NCBI RefSeq assembly: GCF_000429505.1
Contig: NZ_AUBZ01000005.1
Coordinates: 62,001-126,000, forward strand
Length of the DNA: 64,000 bases
Source of the DNA: Aliagarivorans taiwanensis DSM 22990
GTDB taxonomy: Bacteria > Pseudomonadota > Gammaproteobacteria > Enterobacterales > Celerinatantimonadaceae
Reading direction: 5' to 3'
In this document: piece after piece, positions 17,149-25,977 of the stretch
How the letters are laid out: each line of letters opens with the position of its first letter
Position numbering within the stretch: the first letter of the stretch is position 1
Notes under the pieces: model-generated
Told to the model about the DNA's origin: nothing
Database searches by the model: none
The model's input: the letters and a program-made list of their open reading frames with translations, nothing else
Made by a program: the position numbers and the translations under genes

Positions 17149-17972
17149 TACTTCTCTCCCAGTTGGGCGTGGTACCACGGGTAGGCTTTTTTCGACAGTA
17201 GCTGCAGCAGGTAGTCGGTGATAAAGGCCAGCAGGGTAATCCACAGTACGTATGGCAGAATCACATCCATCGACAGATAGCGGCGAACCAGGAAGATGCG
17301 ATAACCCAGCCCCTCGGTAGAGGCAATCGCTTCAGCGGCAATCAAGAATAGCCAAGCGCTGCCCAAGGTCAGACGCACCGCTTCAATCAGCCGAGGCAAT
17401 AGCTGCGGCAATACCACCCGCAAGATGAGCTGCCAAGAGTTCGCCCCCAAGGTTTGCGCTTTGATTAGCTGCTCTTCAGGCAGCGCATCGGTGCGTAGCT
17501 GCAGGTCACGGATCATAATCGGGGTAATCCCGATGATAATCAGCATCACCTTGGAGAGCTCACCCAAGCCGAACACGATAAACAGGATCGGCAGGATCGC
17601 CATCGGCGGCACCAAGGAGAGCGCCCTCACCAGCGGCGACAATGGCGCACGGGCATAGGGGATCATCCCATTCGCCACACCAATCAACAGCGCAATCGCG
17701 GCACTGATGCCCACACCGGTAAACAGGCGCTTAATACTGGCCCAGGTGTCGACCCACAGCAGATATTCGCCGGTGCGGCGGCTTGGCTCGAAGGCCATGC
17801 GATTGATGGCTTCGACAAAGCTTTGCATCGATGGCAGTAGCTTGTCGCTGGGGTTTTCAGCCAGCCGCGCATCCGATGCCAGCAGATAAACCAGTGCTAG
17901 CAGGATAAACGGCAATGTGGCCAGTACCAGCCGCCCCAAGGGGGCGGGTTGGCGGTTGATTATCCGCGTCAT
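17148..17972 (-). CDS. ABC transporter permease (guanidine/urea-type uptake)
   Basis: A 274-residue inner-membrane permease of the NitT/TauT (BPD_transp_1) family with about six membrane segments, the first at residues 14-32. The cytoplasmic EAA-type loop that contacts the ATPase is LIKAQTLGANSWQLILRVVLPQLLPRLI. It lies between the binding protein (8-base gap) and the ATPase (overlapping). The three-gene transporter with carboxylase and UAAP genes is the arrangement found near 'urea carboxylase' loci. Confidence 0.9.
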   Translation of the reverse strand: MTRIINRQPAPLGRLVLATLPFILLALVYLLASDARLAENPSDKLLPSMQSFVEAINRMAFEPSRRTGEYLLWVDTWASIKRLFTGVGISAAIALLIGVANGMIPYARAPLSPLVRALSLVPPMAILPILFIVFGLGELSKVMLIIIGITPIMIRDLQLRTDALPEEQLIKAQTLGANSWQLILRVVLPQLLPRLIEAVRLTLGSAWLFLIAAEAIASTEGLGYRIFLVRRYLSMDVILPYVLWITLLAFITDYLLQLLSKKAYPWYHAQLGEK

Positions 17973-17980
17973 AGCAGTCC

Positions 17981-19057
17981 TTACAGCTCGCCTTTAGCGG
18001 CCATATCCATGTAGCTAGGGTTAAAGCGAAGTTTGACGTTGGCGCTGTCGCCATAGACACCGGCTGGGGTTTCGATGCCGATAAAGCCCGCATCTGGCGC
18101 GCCCTCACCCAACAGGCCGTGGTAGAAGGAGAACTCCGCGACTTTGGCCATGGTTTGCATCAGCTCGCTGCTGTTGGTGAAGCCCACCGCGTCATCGGCT
18201 TGGTAGAACATCTTGGTTGAGGCTAGCTGGGCATCGTAACCGGCCAGATCGGTGCCAGAGGCTTCGGCCATAAAGCTACGCGCTTCCACGCCCTTGTCAT
18301 CGTCGGCCGACATGGTGGCCATGATTTCGTACCACGCGCCAGTGAGCGCTTTACCCAGTTTCGGGTCGGCGGCTAAGGTGTCGGTGTTGACCACCAGCAG
18401 GTCGATGATCTCGCCGGGGATCTGGGAGGAGTTAAACACTAGGTTCGCATCTGGCATTTCGGTGATTTCGCTTAGCAGCGGGTTCCAAGTAGTTACCGCT
18501 GTCACATCGCTGGTTGCGTAGGCCGCTACCAAGTCAGCATCGGAGGTGTTCACCACGGTCAGGTCGCGCTCGCTCAGGCCAACGCTTTCCAAGCCGCGCG
18601 CCAGCAGATAGTGGGAAACGCTTAGCTCAACTAGGTTCACGCGCTGGCCTTTAATGTCTTCCAGTGAGTCAGTGCCTTTTAGTACCACGCCGTCATTACC
18701 GTTAGAGAAGTCGCCAACGATCAGTGCGGTGGAATCCACGCCACTGGCCGCTGGAATAGTCAGCGCATCCATATTGGTCATTACCGTGGCGTCGAATGCG
18801 CCGGCGGTGAACTGGTTAATCGACTCGATGTAGTCGTTGACCTGCACCACTTCGATATCGATGCCGTATTTATCGGCCCATTTATCAACGATGCCGCTGG
18901 CCGCGCCATAGTCCCAAGGCATCCAGCCCACGTAGATGGTCCAAGCAAGTTTGTAGGAGGGTTTGTCGGCGGAGACAGCCGGGGTGCTCAGGGTGGTAGC
19001 CAGGCCAACGGTTAGGGCCAGGCTAAAAGAGCGAGCAAAACGAGCAAATGATTTCAT
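17981..19057 (-). CDS. ABC transporter periplasmic substrate-binding protein (guanidine/urea carboxylase-linked)
   Basis: A 358-residue secreted binding protein with a signal peptide (MKSFARFARSF, hydrophobic core SLALTVGLATTL, cleavage near AVSA-DK). The mature part is of the NMT1/SsuA-like class: YKLAWTIYVGWMPWDYG, FDATVMTNMDAL, VNLVELSVSHYLLARGLE. Tryptophans and acidic residues in the first lobe (WTIYVGWMPWDYG) would suit a cationic ligand. It is the first gene of the operon, directly after the guanidine-I riboswitch leader, so guanidinium is the expected ligand, by inference. Confidence 0.88.
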   Translation of the reverse strand: MKSFARFARSFSLALTVGLATTLSTPAVSADKPSYKLAWTIYVGWMPWDYGAASGIVDKWADKYGIDIEVVQVNDYIESINQFTAGAFDATVMTNMDALTIPAASGVDSTALIVGDFSNGNDGVVLKGTDSLEDIKGQRVNLVELSVSHYLLARGLESVGLSERDLTVVNTSDADLVAAYATSDVTAVTTWNPLLSEITEMPDANLVFNSSQIPGEIIDLLVVNTDTLAADPKLGKALTGAWYEIMATMSADDDKGVEARSFMAEASGTDLAGYDAQLASTKMFYQADDAVGFTNSSELMQTMAKVAEFSFYHGLLGEGAPDAGFIGIETPAGVYGDSANVKLRFNPSYMDMAAKGEL

Positions 19058-19109
19058 GTATCACCTCAATGTTTGGTTATCCAGAGCAACAAGCCAAGAG
19101 ATGCAATCA

Positions 19110-19203
19110 GTATCATCTCCCGGGCTTTTGTCCCTCCGTGTGACCTCCATCGAGGTTGACAACTCTCGGACCAGGCGCCTTTCGGCCGGAACCCTAGATG
19201 TCT
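19110..19203 (-). ncRNA. Guanidine-I (ykkC) riboswitch
   Basis: Read on the minus strand, the leader contains CTAGGGTTCCGG, then CCTGGTCCGAGAG, then CACGGAGGGACAAAAGCCC followed by GGGAGATG, in the order and spacing of the ykkC/guanidine-I aptamer. The core spans about 19117-19200. It stands 50-60 bases before the binding-protein ATG. A possible downstream stem (GAGATG with CATCTC, 19098-19119) overlaps the aptamer's 3' edge and may be the switching element; no T-rich terminator tail was seen. Confidence 0.93.
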
Positions 19204-19581
19204 ATTGGTATATTGCGCTCGGCGGTGCTGATTAAAGACTCCGACGCAAATTGTGTGTCCGCCCAACGAATACTGCTTACAGGCAGAGCAAATCTTGGCT
19301 TGTAGCAATTAAGCGATAGCAGTTGACGTGCCAATACTCGCCAAGCCTGTTGCGACCTGCGCTCAGCCGGAATTGATGTGATTAGCAGCAAATGTCATTG
19401 CACCAATTTGAACCAGAAGATAAAGCCGCAACGCCTTGCTTTGGTGCAGCCAAATTGCTCGGATATTCGACAGTCGCGCTGGAAGTGCTGCAGAACCATC
19501 GACTTAGCTGAAGCTTTGGGCGATCATGCCGATACTGAATATAGCGTTGATGCCTGCGCGATATCTGTGTGAGATGTACGA
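19204..19581. other. Intergenic stretch without a recognised gene
   Basis: Apart from the weak sigma-54-like site at 19246-19260, no convincing coding sequence, RNA or terminator was recognised. Short open frames here lack ribosome sites and recognisable motifs. Any upstream regulator-binding sites of the guanidine operon should lie in this stretch. Confidence 0.5.
19246..19260 (-). promoter_or_regulatory. Possible sigma-54 promoter for the guanidine operon
   Basis: On the minus strand GGACAC-ACAAT-TTGC resembles TGGCAC-N5-TTGC with two changes in the -24 element. It is about 40 bases upstream of the riboswitch core and correctly oriented. NtrC/sigma-54 control would suit a nitrogen-scavenging operon. 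This is a weak call. Confidence 0.3.
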
Positions 19582-19844
19582 TATACCCGAACAACCTCAA
19601 TATGCAGGATTCAGAGGCGCTCAATGTCCATTGGGCGAGGCGAAAATACGAAGGAATGATGATTCATTTCGAGTGTTTTCAACGAAGACCAAAGGATATT
19701 GAGCGCCTCCCGAAGGGCGAGTTTACCAGTCCCTCATACTGCGTTACTGCTCCTTGATTTAGATTACTAGATCGGCGGAGCAGTGCCTTGCCTGAGGGAC
19801 TGGTAAATCTCGCTGAACATGCATCTTGGGGTTGATCGGGTATA
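19582..19844. mobile_element. MITE-like palindromic repeat element with about 32-bp terminal inverted repeats
   Basis: The left end (19582-19614) begins TATACCCGAACAACCTCAAT. The right end (19813-19844), read on the other strand, begins TATACCCGATCAACCCCAAG; both continue to ...TTCAG, with about five differences. Inside are two more inverted repeats: GAGGCGCTCAAT (19614-19625) with its complement at 19698-19709, and GCGAGTTTACCAGTCCCTCA (19717-19736) with its near-complement at 19793-19812. The whole 263 bases could fold as a closed stem with two hairpin arms. There is no transposase gene, so if mobile it depends on one elsewhere. Confidence 0.7.
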
Positions 19845-19893
19845 AGACCTATTTTCAGTTCACTTTCATCGGAATACATAATCGAGGTTTTCT

Positions 19894-20118
19894 ATGTCTG
19901 GACAAGGATCCGCAGGAAACGTTATCGCTGCCCTATGCAGCTTGTTTATCCCTGGCTTAGGCCAACTGGTACAGGCCAGGATATTGGCGGCTATCGGCTT
20001 TTTTCTCATCACTGCAGTTGGCTACGCACTTTGGTGGCTGATTATCCCCGCGATTATTGCGGCGATAGCGCATTTATGGGCAATCATCGACGCCGCTAAA
20101 TATAAATCAGGAGAATAA
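19894..20118 (+). CDS. Small conserved-looking membrane protein
   Basis: A 74-residue protein with two hydrophobic segments (about 9-28 and 30-66, the latter probably two short helices). A glycine- and proline-bearing turn PGLGQLVQARILAAI sits between them, reminiscent of small TM2-like membrane proteins. It starts with ATG at 19894 and ends seven bases before the lipoprotein gene, so the two are probably co-transcribed. Function is not recognised. Confidence 0.65.
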   Translation: MSGQGSAGNVIAALCSLFIPGLGQLVQARILAAIGFFLITAVGYALWWLIIPAIIAAIAHLWAIIDAAKYKSGE

Positions 20119-20125
20119 TAAAATA

Positions 20126-20749
20126 ATGCGGTATCTAGGCTTAGTCTTCTCTCTATTGCTGACGGGTTGCCAAAGCAACACCACAGCCGAGGTAACTCCC
20201 CGACAATCTTTGATGGCCGAAGTGGCCAGCTTCCAGCAAGAGCTTCAGGATGTGCGCCAGCACTACCTGCAACTTCTCGATAGCAAGAAACAGCTGGTCG
20301 CGCACGGACAGTGGGAGCCTCAACATCTTCATCTGCACATCCAGCAGCAACGGACCTATCTGGAACAAACGATTCAGCGCTATCAGGTAAGCCTGAGTAA
20401 GCTCGAGCACCGTGGTCCAGAGCTGTTTGACAACTGGCGCACCCAACTCCCCGATGCGCTAAGCAGCAACACCCAAGGCATCGACCCGAACCTGGCGTAT
20501 ATTCACTCGCACGCCCGCTTCGACAGCACTGTAAGCTCGGCCCACTATGCCGATGCAACCTTGCAAGAGTTGCTAAGTCGTCTTAAAAACAGCGAGCAGT
20601 ATCTGGAGCGTAACCCGAATCCTCGCGCCGCCAGCGAAGTGGTCAAGCAAACTGAGCGGCTGGAGCGCGCAACCTATCGCGCCGTGACCGCCCTTGAGCA
20701 GGTTGAAAAGGCGACCCAAGCGTATTTGGAGCTTGAGCAAGCCTCTTAA
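20126..20749 (+). CDS. Putative lipoprotein, helical, function unknown
   Basis: A 207-residue protein with a clear lipoprotein signal (MRYLGLVFSLLLTGCQS; lipobox LTGC, Cys15). The residue after Cys is Gln, so outer-membrane sorting is expected by the usual +2 rule. The mature part is highly charged and Gln-rich, with predicted long helices (VASFQQELQDVRQHYLQLLD; ERLERATYRAVTALEQVEKA) and no recognised domain. It follows the small membrane protein and ends at a shared bidirectional terminator. Confidence 0.75.
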   Translation: MRYLGLVFSLLLTGCQSNTTAEVTPRQSLMAEVASFQQELQDVRQHYLQLLDSKKQLVAHGQWEPQHLHLHIQQQRTYLEQTIQRYQVSLSKLEHRGPELFDNWRTQLPDALSSNTQGIDPNLAYIHSHARFDSTVSSAHYADATLQELLSRLKNSEQYLERNPNPRAASEVVKQTERLERATYRAVTALEQVEKATQAYLELEQAS

Positions 20750-20793
20750 CGATTCGCAAGCCACTCCCCTAAACAGGCATAAAATGTAAGCAT

Positions 20794-20825
20794 AAAAAAA
20801 CCGGTCGATTGACCGGTTTTTTGTT
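20794..20825. terminator. Bidirectional terminator between the lipoprotein gene and pntB
   Basis: A perfect stem AAACCGGTC/GACCGGTTT with loop GATT (20798-20819) is flanked by a run of A on the left and T on the right, so it has a T-run in both readings. It separates the convergent lipoprotein and pntB genes. Confidence 0.9.
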
Positions 20826-20841
20826 TTGCCGATTGTTCTAT

Positions 20842-22338
20842 TTACGCAGCAATCGCCTTAGCTATCGCACTCACACTCTCTTTGGCATCGCCAAACAGCA
20901 TTTGCGTATTCTCTTTGAAGAACAGCGGGTTTTGCACCCCGGCATAGCCGGTAGCCATAGAGCGCTTGAACACCACTACGTTGTCGGCGTTCCACACCTC
21001 TAGCACTGGCATGCCAGCGATCGGAGAGCCCGGCTCGGTGGCGGCTGGGTTAACGGTGTCGTTGGCACCAATTACCAGTACGGTACAGGTATCATTGAAA
21101 TCTTCGTTGATCTCGTCCATTTCCAGTACGATGTCGTACGGTACTTTGGCTTCCGCCAGCAGTACGTTCATGTGGCCCGGCAGACGACCGGCAACCGGGT
21201 GAATACCAAAGCGCACGTTGACGCCCAGCTTACGCAGCTGATCGGTAATCTCTTGCACGGGGTACTGAGCTTGCGCTACCGCCATGCCGTATCCCGGGGT
21301 GATGATCACGTTCTTCGAGTTCTTCAGCATCTCGGCCACGGCTTCTGCGTCGACCTCGCGATGCTCGCCTTCAACCGCTTCCGCGCTTACGCTGCCTTCG
21401 TCGCTACCAAAGCCACCCGCAATCACTGAGATGAACGAGCGGTTCATCGCCTTACACATTACGTAGCTCAAGATAGCGCCCGATGAGCCCACCAGCGCAC
21501 CGATAACGATCAGCAGGTCGTTGCCCAGCAGCAGACCGGTCGCCGCCCCGGCCCAACCCGAGTAGGAGTTCAGCATTGACACGACCACTGGCATATCTGC
21601 GCCACCGATAGACATCACCAGATGCACACCAAAGGCAATCGCGATAGCCGACATAAATAGCAGCGGCCAGATAGACGCGCTGTTACCGGCAGCCACAAAG
21701 TTCACCAGCAATACGATAGTGGCAACCAGTGCAACCAGATTTAGCTTGTGACGGTGCGGCAGCATCAGTGCTGAGGATTTGACCTTGCCATTGAGTTTTG
21801 CCCAGGCCACCAGCGATCCCACGAAGGTTACCAAGCCGATGAATACACCGAGGAACACCAAGGTGTTGTTGATGCCCAGCAAGATGGGGTCGTAGATGCT
21901 GTGCTCGATAAAGCTGTTGTAGCCAATGAACACTGCGGCCAAGCCACCAAAGCTGTTCAGGATCGCCACCATCTCTGGCATAGCGGTCATCTCAACCTTG
22001 TTAGCCCAACGCACACCGAGCAGACCACCGGCCAGCATGGCCGCCAGAATGTAGCCAAGGTTGGCCACATCGCCCAGTAAGGTCGCGCTCAGCGCCACCA
22101 ACATACCAGCAATACCGGCATAGATGCCCTGTTGTGCAGTTTCCTGCTTAGACAGCCCCGCCAGGCTCAAGATAAACAATACCGCCGCAACGATATAACT
22201 CGACTCAACCCACGCGCTGGCAGCTTCGACTGCGCCGCCTTGGATTGCCAGATTTGCAGCAGCCACCTCGGCGGCGTCTGCAGCTTGTTTAATTTGCTCT
22301 ACCGCTTGTTGGACGGCATTGATTGATTGTTCAGACAT
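20842..22338 (-). CDS. pntB: NAD(P) transhydrogenase subunit beta
   Basis: The beta subunit of the proton-translocating transhydrogenase, which uses the proton gradient to reduce NADP+ with NADH. The 498-residue product has the multi-helix membrane domain (about 45-290) and the C-terminal NADP(H)-binding domain with [36 protein letters not shown] and [14 protein letters not shown]. It is about 35 residues longer than E. coli PntB at the N-terminus ([29 protein letters not shown] replaces the short start), perhaps a coiled helix. An AGGAGG site precedes the ATG; pntA is 11 bases upstream. Confidence 0.96.
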   Translation of the reverse strand: MSEQSINAVQQAVEQIKQAADAAEVAAANLAIQGGAVEAASAWVESSYIVAAVLFILSLAGLSKQETAQQGIYAGIAGMLVALSATLLGDVANLGYILAAMLAGGLLGVRWANKVEMTAMPEMVAILNSFGGLAAVFIGYNSFIEHSIYDPILLGINNTLVFLGVFIGLVTFVGSLVAWAKLNGKVKSSALMLPHRHKLNLVALVATIVLLVNFVAAGNSASIWPLLFMSAIAIAFGVHLVMSIGGADMPVVVSMLNSYSGWAGAATGLLLGNDLLIVIGALVGSSGAILSYVMCKAMNRSFISVIAGGFGSDEGSVSAEAVEGEHREVDAEAVAEMLKNSKNVIITPGYGMAVAQAQYPVQEITDQLRKLGVNVRFGIHPVAGRLPGHMNVLLAEAKVPYDIVLEMDEINEDFNDTCTVLVIGANDTVNPAATEPGSPIAGMPVLEVWNADNVVVFKRSMATGYAGVQNPLFFKENTQMLFGDAKESVSAIAKAIAA

Positions 22339-22349
22339 TTGCTCGCCTC

Positions 22350-23888
22350 CTACTTACGGAACATCTTCAGCATGCGCTGGGTTACTGCAAAACCACCGGC
22401 AATATTGATGGTGGCAACGAAGGTGGCCAGGAAGGCCAAGATCACCACTATCACGCTCGGTGAGCCCATCTGCAGAAGCGCACCCAGGATTACAATGCCC
22501 GAGATCGCGTTAGTCACCGACATCAGCGGGGTATGCAGCGATGCCGTCACATCCCAAATCAGGTAGTAACCAATCACGCAGGCCAGTGCCAGAACCATCA
22601 AGTGACTCATAAAGCTGGCTGGCAGGATGTTGGTCATCGCGGCATAGGCCGCCACGCCGCCTAGGGCTACGGCCGCTTTGCGCCATGGCGAGGCTTTCTT
22701 CGGCTCTTCTGCTACCGGCTCTGGCTTGGCTTCAATCTTCGGTTGTGGCGCTGCAGCTACCTGAATCGGTGGCGCAGGCCAGGTGATCTCACCTTCTTTC
22801 ACCACGGTCACGCCGCGCTGAACCACATCTTCGAAGTCGATGGTGATCTCGCCATCTTTGGCTGGGCAAAGTAGCTTAAGCAGGTTAACCAGGTTGGTAC
22901 CGTAGAGCTGGGAAGATTGCGCCGCCAAGCGGCCGGCCAAGTCGGTGTAACCGATAATCTTCACGTCGTTGTCGGTGGTCACCAGCTGATCGGCTTCGGT
23001 CAGCTCACAGTTACCGCCAGTGGCTGCCGCTAAATCGACAACCACACTACCCGGCTTCATCGACTCAACCATCTCTTTGGTGATCAGACGCGGCGCTGGT
23101 TTGCCGGGGATCAACGCGGTGGTAATGATGATATCCACGTCTTTCGCTTGCTCGGCAAACAGCTTCATTTCCGCTTCGATGAAGGCTTTGCTCATCACTT
23201 TGGCGTAGCCATCACCGCTGCCGCTGTCTTCTTCTTCGAAATCCAACTCGAGGAACTCAGCGCCCATGGAGTTGATCTGCTCTTTCACCTCAGGGCGAGT
23301 ATCGAAGGCGCGAACAACCGCACCGAGGCTGCCCGCTGCGCCAATGGCTGCCAAACCAGCCACACCAGCACCAATCACCAGCACCTTGGCAGGTGGCACC
23401 TTACCGGCAGCGGTGATCTGACCGGTAAAGAAACGGCCGAACACATTGGCCGCTTCCACAACCGCACGATAGCCGGCAATATTGGCCATCGAGCTCAGCG
23501 CGTCCAGCGATTGCGCACGCGAGATACGCGGCACAGAATCCATCGCCAAGGCATTCACCTTGCGTTCAGCCAGCTTGTTGAGGAGTTCTTCATTCTGGGC
23601 AGGCCAGATAAATGAAATCAGGGTAGACCCTGCTTTGAGTAACGCGATCTCGTCGTCGTTTGGCGCGTTCACGCGCATCACCACGTCGCTGCCCCACACC
23701 GCGGCGCTGTCTGCCGAGATACTGGCACCGGCGTTTTCATAAGCACGGTCGTCGAAACTGGCTTTACTGCCAGCGCTGGCCTCAATGAGAACATCAAAGC
23801 CCAGTTTGATTAGCTGCTGAACACTGGCTGGCGTTGCCGCCACCCGCGTCTCACCGCTCACACTCTCCCTAGGGATACCAATCTGCAT
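22350..23888 (-). CDS. pntA: NAD(P) transhydrogenase subunit alpha
   Basis: The alpha subunit (512 residues) has the NAD(H)-binding domain I related to alanine dehydrogenase ([44 protein letters not shown]-loop region). A Pro/Ala-rich linker (about 380-410) and four C-terminal membrane helices (domain II) follow. The open frame extends to a TTG at 23900, but the ATG at 23886-23888 gives the normal family start and has GGAA six bases upstream. Forms the PntA2-PntB2 complex in the inner membrane. Length matches E. coli PntA. Confidence 0.96.
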   Translation of the reverse strand: MQIGIPRESVSGETRVAATPASVQQLIKLGFDVLIEASAGSKASFDDRAYENAGASISADSAAVWGSDVVMRVNAPNDDEIALLKAGSTLISFIWPAQNEELLNKLAERKVNALAMDSVPRISRAQSLDALSSMANIAGYRAVVEAANVFGRFFTGQITAAGKVPPAKVLVIGAGVAGLAAIGAAGSLGAVVRAFDTRPEVKEQINSMGAEFLELDFEEEDSGSGDGYAKVMSKAFIEAEMKLFAEQAKDVDIIITTALIPGKPAPRLITKEMVESMKPGSVVVDLAAATGGNCELTEADQLVTTDNDVKIIGYTDLAGRLAAQSSQLYGTNLVNLLKLLCPAKDGEITIDFEDVVQRGVTVVKEGEITWPAPPIQVAAAPQPKIEAKPEPVAEEPKKASPWRKAAVALGGVAAYAAMTNILPASFMSHLMVLALACVIGYYLIWDVTASLHTPLMSVTNAISGIVILGALLQMGSPSVIVVILAFLATFVATINIAGGFAVTQRMLKMFRK

Positions 23889-24588
23889 TGCGTTTTCCAA
23901 TATTGTTTTTTGTTGAACCGTTCTGTGGTCAACCGGGGCCGTCTCTTTCCCCAGTACCCTGACCTATTGCCTGACATACAGCGTCCTTTGCGACTCTCTT
24001 CAAAGGAGTCGTTGATTATTAAGCGCTGAATGACTGCGAGTTGTTACGAATTTGAGCGAGGAATGTTCTAATCATGTAGAAGCATGCCCTACCGCATTGA
24101 ACATTTATCGTACAATCAAAAATGTTTAATAGGCATTGCCAGATAATGTGCTGAATTTGCGGCTGGATGTACATAGCCATTTAGCTATTTTCTATAACAA
24201 AAAGTATTGAAAGGTTACTGGTCCAATCAGGTTTTGCCGCAAATTTAACCACTTCGCCAAGATAGTAAAAGTAATTGCTCATTAATCTGTCGTATCGGAG
24301 GCCAACCGCTGTGCCTGCCACCGAATTTACAAGGCGGGCCCTTAACATCGCGTTTACAGTCATCGTGAATACAGCCACCGTGATAAAAGTGCCGCGCTGA
24401 CTTCTCGCTGGGAATAGGCTATCTCCTTAGCAAGCAGTCCGCGAGCGACAATCGCCACAAAGTCTTGCCGAAAACACCCTGTTGAAGCCTAAGTTTCCAG
24501 CTCCCAAAGAGTCGATTTTCCTTGCTGAGCGGCAAAATCGATGATGCCTGCTAGGCTTTTCTAAGGCCTTACCTCCTTAGGGTGAAAC
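23889..24588. other. 700-base intergenic region between divergent pntA and torE
   Basis: This gap must hold the promoters of both pntAB and torECAD but no clear gene. It contains a stem TCGATTTT/AAAATCGA (24512-24541) and a small stem CTAAGG/CCTTAG (24561-24580) just before the torE ribosome site AGGGTG. No TorR decamer (CTGTTCATAT) could be found. A 65-codon minus frame at 24181-24378 has no ribosome site or motif and is not called. Confidence 0.5.
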
Positions 24589-24756
24589 ATGGAAAGCACT
24601 AATCCTCAAGAACAGTCAAAACGCTCGGAATGGTTATCGTTTTTAATCATCTGTGTGTTTTTGTTCCCGATTCTCAGCGTCGTTTTTGTCGGCGGCTATG
24701 GCTTTATCGTATGGATGCTACAGCTGATATACGGTCCCCCCGGCCATAGCATCTAG
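24589..24756 (+). CDS. torE: TorE/NapE-type small membrane protein
   Basis: A 55-residue protein starting [16 protein letters not shown]. It has one long hydrophobic segment (about residues 17-46, [22 protein letters not shown]) and the C-terminal YGPPGH ending typical of the TorE/NapE family. The role of TorE in TMAO respiration is unknown; the gene heads torECAD operons in Shewanella-type bacteria. It lies 29 bases before torC and has AGGGTG seven bases before the ATG. It is short enough to be missed by automatic calling. Confidence 0.85.
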   Translation: MESTNPQEQSKRSEWLSFLIICVFLFPILSVVFVGGYGFIVWMLQLIYGPPGHSI

Positions 24757-24785
24757 CCAGCCAAGCCATATCAAGGAGAGTCTCT

Positions 24786-25967
24786 ATGCTCAGCAAACTG
24801 AAAGCGCTGTGGCGCACCATGACGCGTCCGGCCAAACACATTAGCTTGGGGGTGCTGACCTTAGGCGGGTTCCTCGCTGGGGTCATCTTCTGGGGCGGCT
24901 TTAACACCGCCTTGGAAGCAAGCAATACCGAAGAGTTCTGCATCGGCTGCCATGAAATGCGTGATAACGTCTACGTGGAGCTTCAGCAAACGGTTCACTG
25001 GTCAAATCACTCAGGGGTACGCGCAACCTGCCCCGATTGCCATGTGCCGCATAATTGGACCGACAAAATCGCCCGTAAGATGCAAGCCAGCAAAGAGCTA
25101 TGGGGCACCATCTTCGGCACCATCGATACCCGCGAGAAGTTCTTGGCCAAACGCCTAGAGCTCGCCACCCATGAGTGGGATCGGCTGTCGGCCAACGGCT
25201 CGCTTGAGTGTAAGAACTGCCATGAGTACGCCAGTATGGACTGGGATGCCATGTCGGAAGTGGCCCGTACTCAGATGGAGCAAGCCGCCGAGCGCGACCA
25301 AAGCTGTATCGACTGTCACAAAGGCATCGCCCATGAGTTACCGGAGAATATGGCAGCCGCATCTGGCGCATTGGCGGGGCTGCAGCGCCAGGCGACCAGC
25401 CGCTTTAACCCCGGACAACAATACTTCAGTATCCGCCAGCTGCCACTGTTCACCGACAGCGCGCTCAGCCAAGAGGCGGGCATCCTTAACTCGGGCAGTG
25501 TCATTACTGTAGTGGCCCAACAAGGCGATGCACTACAGGTCGAAATCGACGGCTGGCGCAAAACCAAAGGCTTCGGCCGGGTGATCAACGAAGAGTTTGG
25601 TCAGAATATTCGCGAGGTCACCTTGGAGAAAGAGATTGCCACCGACGACAGCATGATCCAAGGCTTCGAGGTGCAAGAAGATCCACTAACCGGTCTGCCA
25701 TGGCAACGGGTCAGCTTCCAGCTGTGGATGGGTAAAGAAGACTTGGTCGATGACCGTGAAATCCTCTGGCAAGAAGCCAGCGAGCTGTATGTGAAAAACT
25801 GCAGCACCTGTCATTCGCAACCAGAAGAAGCCCACTTCGACACCAACACCTGGCCGGGTATGTGGGCGGGTATGTTGTCGTTCGTCAATCTCGATGGCGA
25901 TACCCAAGAGCTGGTACTCAAGTACCTGCAAAAACACTCTTCCGATTACTCAGACGGTCACCACTAG
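24786..25967 (+). CDS. torC: Pentahaem c-type cytochrome TorC
   Basis: TorC is anchored in the inner membrane and passes electrons from menaquinol to periplasmic TorA. The 393-residue protein has a single N-terminal membrane helix (about 19-38), then a NapC/NirT-like region with four CXXCH motifs (CIGCH, CPDCH, CKNCH, CIDCH). A C-terminal domain carries a fifth (CSTCH, about residue 342). This four-plus-one arrangement is that of TorC. GGAG precedes the ATG. Haem attachment would need the Ccm system encoded at 42-49 kb. Confidence 0.95.
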   Translation: MLSKLKALWRTMTRPAKHISLGVLTLGGFLAGVIFWGGFNTALEASNTEEFCIGCHEMRDNVYVELQQTVHWSNHSGVRATCPDCHVPHNWTDKIARKMQASKELWGTIFGTIDTREKFLAKRLELATHEWDRLSANGSLECKNCHEYASMDWDAMSEVARTQMEQAAERDQSCIDCHKGIAHELPENMAAASGALAGLQRQATSRFNPGQQYFSIRQLPLFTDSALSQEAGILNSGSVITVVAQQGDALQVEIDGWRKTKGFGRVINEEFGQNIREVTLEKEIATDDSMIQGFEVQEDPLTGLPWQRVSFQLWMGKEDLVDDREILWQEASELYVKNCSTCHSQPEEAHFDTNTWPGMWAGMLSFVNLDGDTQELVLKYLQKHSSDYSDGHH

Positions 25968-25977
25968 GGAGCACACT

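Noticed and set aside
20022-20558. 178-codon open frame antisense to the lipoprotein gene
   Set aside because: Cys/Arg/Ser/Gly-rich, typical of an antisense shadow; the plus frame has a lipobox and ribosome context.
24300-24360. Possible integron attC-like site (stretch with GGCGGGCCCTTAACATCGCG)
   Set aside because: No paired core sites or imperfect palindrome of attC type could be recognised, and no integrase is present.
24181-24378. 65-codon minus-strand open frame in the pntA-torE gap
   Set aside because: No ribosome site, no recognisable motif, and composition like non-coding DNA; not supported as a gene.
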